Assembly: GCF_910592395.1 (NCBI RefSeq)
Contig: NC_088314.1
Span: 9,980,001-10,044,000, forward strand
Source of the DNA: Lineus longissimus
Lineage: Eukaryota > Nemertea > Pilidiophora > Heteronemertea > Lineidae
Length of the DNA: 64,000 nucleotides
Reading direction: 5' to 3'
Below are positions 29,001-38,000 of the stretch, piece after piece; position 1 is the first letter of the stretch; each line of letters opens with the position of its first letter. The translations under genes and the position numbers were made by a program. The notes under the pieces were generated by a model. That model saw nothing but the letters and a program-made list of their open reading frames with translations, had not been told where the DNA came from and did no database searches.

Positions 29001-32000
29001 AAGTATGTAAAATTTGAATGCTGTGGGTTGATTTGTCTTTCGGATATTGAACGTTTACTGTAGCGATACGTTTTTCCTGGGCCACACGATAAACTGCAAA
29101 GATGCATGGCGTGATAATGCGATACATTATTTGTCTTTGCTGACGTTATGACATTCATATTCATCACGTTCGTAAGGATCAGTGGTCAATCAATATTGGT
29201 CTACGGTGACGGAAATGGTTATCGACCAATAAATATATGATATTAAGTGATCAATAATTCCATAAAATGTGTTATCAACACCTGACCCTCCATCAGAATG
29301 ACATGTCCTTATGTAGAATGACAATTCATTACTACAAGAGAGGCAGGGCAGGACTTGAATTTTATCGAGTCAACTGAGGCTAAGGCTGCGAGTGTCTTCT
29401 TTTAAACAATAGTCTCGAGCAATCCAGCCCAGTGTGTATTGGTCTGGATGGCATTGGGCATTGAAATGATTGTGAATACAGTACAACCTCTCTGACTCTG
29501 TTAAGGACACCCTCGGGACTGACAAGTGCTGTCCTTAAATTGAATGGAAAAAAACAATTTGGGACCAAACCTAGTGTCCTTAATTGAGAGGTTGTCCTTA
29601 ATAGAGGGGTGTCCGCTAAGGGAGGTTCCACTGTACTGATTTGGCAAAGGATTCACTTGCAATTGCATAGAGCTCTGCATAAATGTATCCGTGAAAAATT
29701 CTCTACTAAGGAGGGGATCATACTGTTCTCCTCAGTCGTCCTTCAGCCCCGCCATAAGGGCCACCAATCTCGATTAAGATCACAATCGTCAGAGCAAGAT
29801 ATCAGGTTAGTCTCCAAGGGAGGACGTCACACAGGGTGACCCAAAGGACGTCAAACCGATATGTCATGACGTCTGCTGTCTCATCGTTAACTTCAAAAGA
29901 TCAAGGTTGGATTGACGTCTTCACTTTACAAATTTTTACACTGCCACCAGCTGGACATATCACATTTGCTCTATCAAAGTTGTATACAATGGAAAATAAA
30001 CAAGAGTTTCACTCATTAGATTTTATCCGAGTCTCTGATGTTATTTGGCAACCTCTGGAGTAAGCTTTCAGAAAACAGAACATATACGTGCGCCTTCTCC
30101 TGCAATTTGTTTTGGGTTTAAAGCGCAGTTCAAATGATTAAGCTATCTGCAGCTATATGCTGTTAAAGGGGGACTATAGGCAGGAGCAGAGGGTCTTATT
30201 CGGCCATCTTCAGGTGACTACACAGTAAGGACCCTGGGTCATGTGAGATTCAGCACTATTCCTCGTACAAGCTGGAATCATTTCGACTTACTGTGATACG
30301 TGGTGTCTTTTAGTAACTTGATCTTGCCAGCCTAGCTGCTGCCTATATCGTCCCTTTAACCCTATAACACCTGGAGGCGCCCGATGACGCCCGCCACCGA
30401 TCTCACTGGAGGCGCCTGATGACGCCCGCACACCCATATTCAAATTTCACGCGCTTAGCTACCGATCTCCTTCAGAGCGCCGCCTATTATTAATCTATGA
30501 AACTTAAGATTTCAAATGCCCGGATGAACAATGGTGGTCGCTGTAGAAGTTTTTGAGATATTTGACGAGTAAGTTTTTGTTTCTCTTCAAGTCAGTAAAT
30601 TCAGGTTGGACATTTGAATTGCTGAAATGGATCGTTTGTTTGATTCCGATTTGGATGTACCCTATCTAATAGGGAATTTCATCTTCTTTTAAATAAACGG
30701 GACTTATAATACATTATTTGGAAGTTCACCTATGTCATTTTGTAAAAAACTGGACCCATCGCAAAAAATGTGATTTCCAGGTAAAATCACGTCGGGGCCT
30801 AGGGGAATAAGCACTTGCACTGGCAGTGGCTCTAGGTTTTATAGGGTTAAGGATGCTACCAAAGAAAGTCATTGGTATTTTTCATTTTCCAAACAAAACG
30901 AGAGGTAGGTAAGAATGATCTTTATCATGGATTATCAGAAAATACTAGATAAGATACTTGGATCAATTTGAATTAGATCAATCTGCAATGCAAAAACAGA
31001 CAGGTCACAATGCTTTAATAGGCCACCTTATTGTCTGAAGTCAATAATGATTACTGAAGACAGCCTTGCCAGAACCTCCCTCCTACGTTATTTCCTCTAG
31101 GCGCAGTGACCAGCCATGCTGATGTGCCGTACATCCGATGTGAATATGGTTGGCTGACATTCATGAATCACATGTAAGAAAACTAAACGGATTGCTTTCT
31201 TTGGAGCTGGCATGTTGATGGACTGAGGGGGCTGAGTATGGATTTCGTGCTGGTGTTCAAGACTTTGCAATCACTTGAGAAAATCAACTTCTCCACAACC
31301 TAAAACAAACTCTGTGATTTTGCAACGTCTTCTAGTAAATACCAAAGACTTGGGGCCCTACTGGTAATGTCCAAAGGCATCTCAACCTGCCACGCTGTGC
31401 CATCCTGAAGAATCTGGTTCCCCAACTTGCAGAGAATGAGACAGGCTTCCCAGCTTTTTTAGAATAGAAATCTCAAACTTGTGGGTAGGCTAAGGCTTAA
31501 TGTGAGAGCCAGACAAGGAAGTCAATGCTAAATTTTGTTAGACAGATATCATAAAACCGGCACGATATCATTTTATAGGACTCCTATAAAGTTTGGACTC
31601 ACCATAATCATCTTCAATCTCTGAACCAGAATCATCCCACTGTACACTTTGCTCAGCCATTCTTTCCTGTCTTATAGAGTCACAGGAGAAGGTACCATCC
31701 AAAATGCACGTCACACTTTCTGCTATAGTGCCACCCCAATAAACTTATACTATCAATTACATGTATAACTAATCATCGAATTTTATCACAGTCTTGGACA
31801 GTGACCTAATCAAAGATAGTCTACCTACATTGTATGCCCTAGAATTTTGAAACATTTTGATTAGATTTTAATCAAGTCTAGGTCTTGAAATTCTTTTTTC
31901 ACAAGACATAAAAGACACAAGCTGGAACAGTGTACATGTACAACTTCCATTTTTTGTCACTGTGTGTATGGGGGGGCCTGGGGGGGGGGGGGGGGCGGGC

Positions 32001-35000
32001 CCCCACTCAAAGTAGCTTAAGTAGGTCCATGTGAATTAGAAGGGAGGAAGAGACAATGTACTTTAGTGTTTATTTTATACTATGTAATGTAATAGCAAGG
32101 ATTTATCAATTCTTGGTGACAGTGATTATGTAACTAAAGTTTTTGCCGCAATTTGCTTTAAGTTCTTCGTCTTTTTGTTTTTCAAATACAAATTCCCAGA
32201 TTTAAAAATAACTGACAAGCCGTCCGAGGCCAAAACACCAGTAGAAGTCTCCACCACCAAATTTCACAGAAAAGACCATTACCTTCCTCTGGTTCGGCAT
32301 CAATTACTGAATTCAATAAATCCAACCCTTTTTTCATGAAGTCAGAAAAGCGATTTGTCTTCTCCATCTTTGGTTGGTAAATAATGACGATACTTTCTTC
32401 GACAACAAACGATATGGTATTGGTAAGCAGAACCTCCTCCCTCTCTGTCCCAATATACAATATGCAATAATCGATCGAACCAAACTATTGACATGACTAC
32501 ATTCCCCTACAACATGTACATGTACAAGAACTCTTCTCTTCAAGTGTGTACAGCTGAATGCAAGGAGGCTTCCATAACTAATGAGGCGCTACTTATTTTT
32601 GATTGCGAGATATCAATATTCATAAGCAAAAATCAATAAATAATTAAGTCTGTACGCCCAATGATGATACTGTACAAACCTGTGTATAATTTATCTTGCA
32701 TGTCATGTTCAAAAGCATAAAAAACACTCAAGATCGTCCATGGCTATTTTCGAGGGACGACGACAAACGAGGACGAACGCCGGACACTGCGGTTGAGAAA
32801 CGTGCCACTGTTTTTTAAATAGGATACGACAGACACCGGACGCCGGACGATGACAAGGGACGACGACAAAAATGGCCAGGGCCATTGTGCTCACCTCATG
32901 TGGAGGAAAGATGGATAAAGAGCATGGTATTGTGTCATGTAGTGTTAGGTTTGATGTAGGTCCAAGCAATTACAATTTCCCCAAAATGGCCAATTTACAG
33001 TACATTCGACCTCTGTGACCTTGAAAAGTAGGTCAAATCAAAGAAGACCCGGGTGACACATTGAATGGTTGTTAGATTAGAATTAGATGTACCTATGTCT
33101 ATGATATAAAATTGGTGCCAATCGGGCAAGTCATTACTAGGAATAATGGCATTTTGAAGAATTTAGGATTTGGCCCCCTCACTGGAGGCCAAACGGCAAA
33201 TCAGATCGCACCAAACTTCGGTACCTGAGATCACCTGACCAAGGGGTACATGTGTACTTAATTTCTGATCAATAGTCATTGCAGTTTAAAAGAAACGTGC
33301 CATAGTTACGGCCTGACGGCGAATTTACACCATTTGACCTCTGTGACCTTGACAAGAAGGTCAAATTAAAAACCTGTGTGACATATACTGTATGGTGGTT
33401 AGATGTACCCATGATATCAAATTGGTGGCAATCGGGCAAGAAGTTAAGGAATAATCACATTTTTAAGGTTTTTGGATTTTGCCCCCTGGTGGTCAAGTGG
33501 TGAGTCATATTGGACCAAACTTCGGTCCCTGAGATCACCTGACTAAGGGGTAAATGTGTACCAAATTTGGGATCAATAGTCGTTGCAGTTTAGAAACGTG
33601 CCATCATTACATCCTAACAGCCAATTTACACCATTTGATATCTGTGACCTTGAAAAGTAGGTCAAATCAAAAACCCGTATGATATGTGATGTATCCTTGC
33701 TAGGAGTACCTACCATAAATTTTTTATTGAAAACGGATCATTGATAAGAGACATATCACACTTTTTATGTTTTAAGTTTTAGCCCCCTGGTGGCCAAGTC
33801 ATGAACCAGACCGGACCGAAATTCAGTGTCAGAGCACCTCTGACCTAGGGGGTCATGTGTACAAAGTTTCAAGTTCATAGCACAAGCGGTTAAGAAACGT
33901 GCCACACAGGATACGGATGATGACGACGACGACGATGACGACGACGACGACGACGACGACGACGGACACAGGGCTATTGTATAGACTCCCCTAACGGTGA
34001 GCCAAAAAGGGACGACGAACGCCGGACACTGCGGTTTAGAAATGTGCCACTGTTTTTGAAATAGGATACGACAGATGCTGGACGATGACAACGGATGACG
34101 ACGCTGGACACTCCGGTTGAGAAACGTGCCACTGTTTTTGAAACAGGATACAGACGACGACGGACCCTGCGGTATTGTATAGTCTCCCCTACGGTGAGCC
34201 AAAAAGTAGTCATAAAAGATACTCCATGTATGTCCTTGTGGGATTGTTTTTTTTCTTCTTTGTTTCGTCAAAACACAAATAAAATCTCAATGAAAATTGT
34301 ATTGATGACACAGCTGTCCTTGTTTTTGTTTGCAATTGACCACTCAAGAAAGTAAAACTAATTGAAATAGCTGAATTGGGATCGCTTGATAACTTCATCG
34401 ATATGGATAAAAATAGTGAAGTCGTTTGATTACATTCAAAAAACTTGTGTACGTCACTCAGTTCTTGCAAAAGTCCCAACTCGGGGATAAATTTTGTTGA
34501 CATTGAGAAGTTTTCACACTGACTCTTCAATGCTGTCAATACATGTTACACTTTGTTTTTCATATTGAAAATCTTCGGCCTGAACAGGGTTGATAGCTAT
34601 GAACGAAACAACGTGCAATTTGTTCATGAAAATTCATCTAACTCGAGTGAGGCCCAATCACTGAACTGATCTCAAACTCCAAGCCAAATTGGTAATGTCA
34701 CCAAAATTTCAACATGTGCCACATTCCACAAAGTATGTAGATCATATAGTGTTAGCCAATGGTATGTCTATGTATACCAGCTAATATACTGTGAGTACTT
34801 AGTTTTAACGGATCGTTGGTCAATACTTGAGTGATCTGTGATAGCCACTTGTATGGTAAATTAATAGGCATGGATAACCAATAGTCCACATGCCGACTTA
34901 ACGGTTACCATCAGTCCTGACCTAAAGTCTCCTCATTCACTGCCAACATCAAGGGCCAGGAAATCCGTCAGACGCACCATCATAAATGGGTGGCCAATCA

Positions 35001-38000
35001 AATTCCTCGACGCAAAGTGATTGAATGATGGCCTGAATTGATAGTGCCAAGCTCAGGATCAGGTTACCCTTCTTCTATACAATATGCACTGTGCCTGCCA
35101 TGAGAAAAATCCACGGGTACCATCAGTCACTCCCGCAACCTTTTCCACGGGCACTATTTTTTTCACTCCCGCCAGCTGTCCAGCGGGCGGGCCATGCCAG
35201 TAAACGGGCGCGATCATGCCCGCGCCCGTGATCACGCCTGTGCCCGCAAACTACTGCCAGGAAACGGGTGCGATCATGCCTGCGGCCGCATGAGACACCC
35301 GTTAGCTTCGACCTTTTTTACATGCTTGGCACATAATTTACACCAAACAGTGTCTAGAGTCTCACCATCGTCTTTGAGTTCATACCCAATGGTTTCGTTG
35401 TCAATCGACCATCATGACATTGTCTTCAGTTTCATCCTGAAGGATTATCAGGCCTAACAACAGGACAATGAACGAAATCGAAATGAACTGCTGCCGTTGC
35501 CAGGTGCGTGTCAAAACATGTGCTTAGTACCGCGCACTGCAGCAACCCCCAACTATAGCAAAGTGTACAGCCTGGCGTGTACCCAGCGCTAAACGGCATA
35601 ATTACCGCGTTGAGTGAGAGTCTAGATTTCCGCGAAATGGAACTCTGGATACCGGGAAATGAATCACGATCCTGCTGGGAATCGGCGGGCGTTATCGTGC
35701 CGGTGTTTTTTTATGACGGGCGGCACGCGCCCCTCAAGTGTCCGGCGGGTGTTATGGATAGCGCTCGTGCGGAGTAGTTTATTCGGGCGTTTGCGGGCGC
35801 GGGCGTGATCGTGCCGGTTTCCTGGCATGGACTGATTTGGGTCAGGGCAGCATCCCTAGAACCGTTACTCATTGAACACCTGGTCTTCCATTACGAGTGC
35901 ATGTGACATGTCTCGTTCGACAACCATGAGTGAGTGTAATGTTAGTATTGTGGCGACATGGACGCGTGGGAAAGGAAGGGAATGCAAGGAGACTACCAAT
36001 AAAATAACAGCCCTTTTGACGGCCGATCAGTGGGGAGTTATCGGCAGTGAAGGATGGATATACGCACAATGATAGTGGATTGGCATGATAGTCCACACCA
36101 TTCAATCATTAGTTACATAACCCGCCTCTCACAGGCTTATGACATTTAACCTAGGCCTATAAATTATAAGTGGCTATCACCCACTTTTTGACCAACGATC
36201 ATTCAACTAAGTACTGACAGTATGGACATGTTGATCTTGTCTCACTCTTCATTCCAACAAGTCGAGCCGAATTCATCAATCATTCAAATCACAATAATAC
36301 CTGTGCGTACTTCAGAAGTATGTCAACATTTTTTGTACACGCAGCATTATCCTAATCCATGTCATGGGCATTCACATTGATCTGCGACACTCAATAAAAC
36401 TCTTCCTCATACGAGAGTCATCAAAAATTCATGGCACACAATATTTAGTACTATCGTATAGTCCATTCATTTGCATATTCTTCGTACTCAAATAAATGTT
36501 TCGGGCTCTGAAGTACCAAAAAACTACTGGGGTTGGTCGAATTTCTTTGAAGTTCGGTTTTCATTTTATCTGAGCTTCACATAGATCTGTGACGGTTGAT
36601 CACACAGGATTTTTAGGGTTCTTCACCGTTAGTGCAACAGAGCATGTTCAGCTAAGGATCTTAGGTAGTTTTACTGTTGCAATCTAGATTGCAAATAAAC
36701 ATGGTTGGATAAATATGAGCGTACTCTAACTTAGTCTAAGAGAAAAGTTATCTCGAAATTAAGTAGCAATTACGAACAGCATACCCCTTCCAGCCTCGCT
36801 CCTGTCAAGCAGGCTCAACTTGCTGCGGCAACAGTTTATAATGGAATGGAAGTCACCTCACACAGTCAGTGAAGGAAAACCCAGGTCACATGAATCAGAC
36901 TAAATTCCGACTGAATTCCGACTGAAGTCCGACTTAATCATTTTCATACTGTCTTGAGGGAATCTCTGTCACATTTTATCAATATTTTGCTATTGAATAT
37001 TTTGTTATTGACAAATTGCAGGTTGAAATAAAACTGGTGGGCAGTCAGTGCACCCTTAAACAGCATGAAGGCAACCAATAATGTAAGATTTGATTATAAT
37101 CGATACGCAAAAGAAAATATAAGCATAGTTACGGGTGTTCTAGTCTGATAATGGAAATGCCAATAAGAATTAAGCAGTCATTTTCAAATATGGGGAGTAA
37201 CAATACATATGGTAAATAGAAGCTCATCAAAGCAAAAATTTTTATCAAAAATGTTTTTTAATTTGTTGGCGTAATGGTGGATTTGTAAATTGCATCATAA
37301 AACATGCATATCCTCCATATTTGATTCAATTTGATACCCCACTCTTTTTGAGTGAAATGCATCCAACCTGGGAAATTGGCACAGGTTTTAATACTGACAA
37401 ACTTTGTCACTATCTTTACATCTCAGAATTTTTTTAATGTGTCTTTTGGGTAAGCATTTATTTGCAAAATTTGGATTAGAAATGGAAATGGGTTTTCAGA
37501 AAATGATTTGGGGTGTTCTTCTGGTGTTAGGGTCAATGTCCGGACACTGTATTGTAGGGATGTATCTAACTGTAGGTACAGAGTAGCCCACAATTAAACA
37601 AATGATGTATGTACATGGATGTATTTCATAAAATTGTATTCAAAATAACAATGGAATTCCGAGTAATCGAGATTAACTGTTGAGGCGAAAGATTATTTTT
37701 GAATTTGTAGGAGGCAAAAAGAAAGAAAAAGTTTGTAAGACTTCTTTCTGTTTTTCAGTGCCAGTTGTCCCAGCCTTCCCACTAATGTAACGCGATCCAC
37801 TTCTACGTCATATCACCATTTACGCCATAACGTTAAAATTCCCATTAAAAGGTGCGCACAATCTTCTCACATTCTTACGACGTGGCGATACAATATCGTG
37901 CAACGTCACCGTAGTGATCACCGGTCAAAATGTCTCATTCACAACCCTCAGGATAAACTACTCCACCACAAAATCAAACAATCTTGCTATTTTTCTTACA

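Noticed and set aside
33765-34271. 168-codon minus frame with a serine run
   Set aside because: Produced by the (GAC)n run within dispersed repeats.
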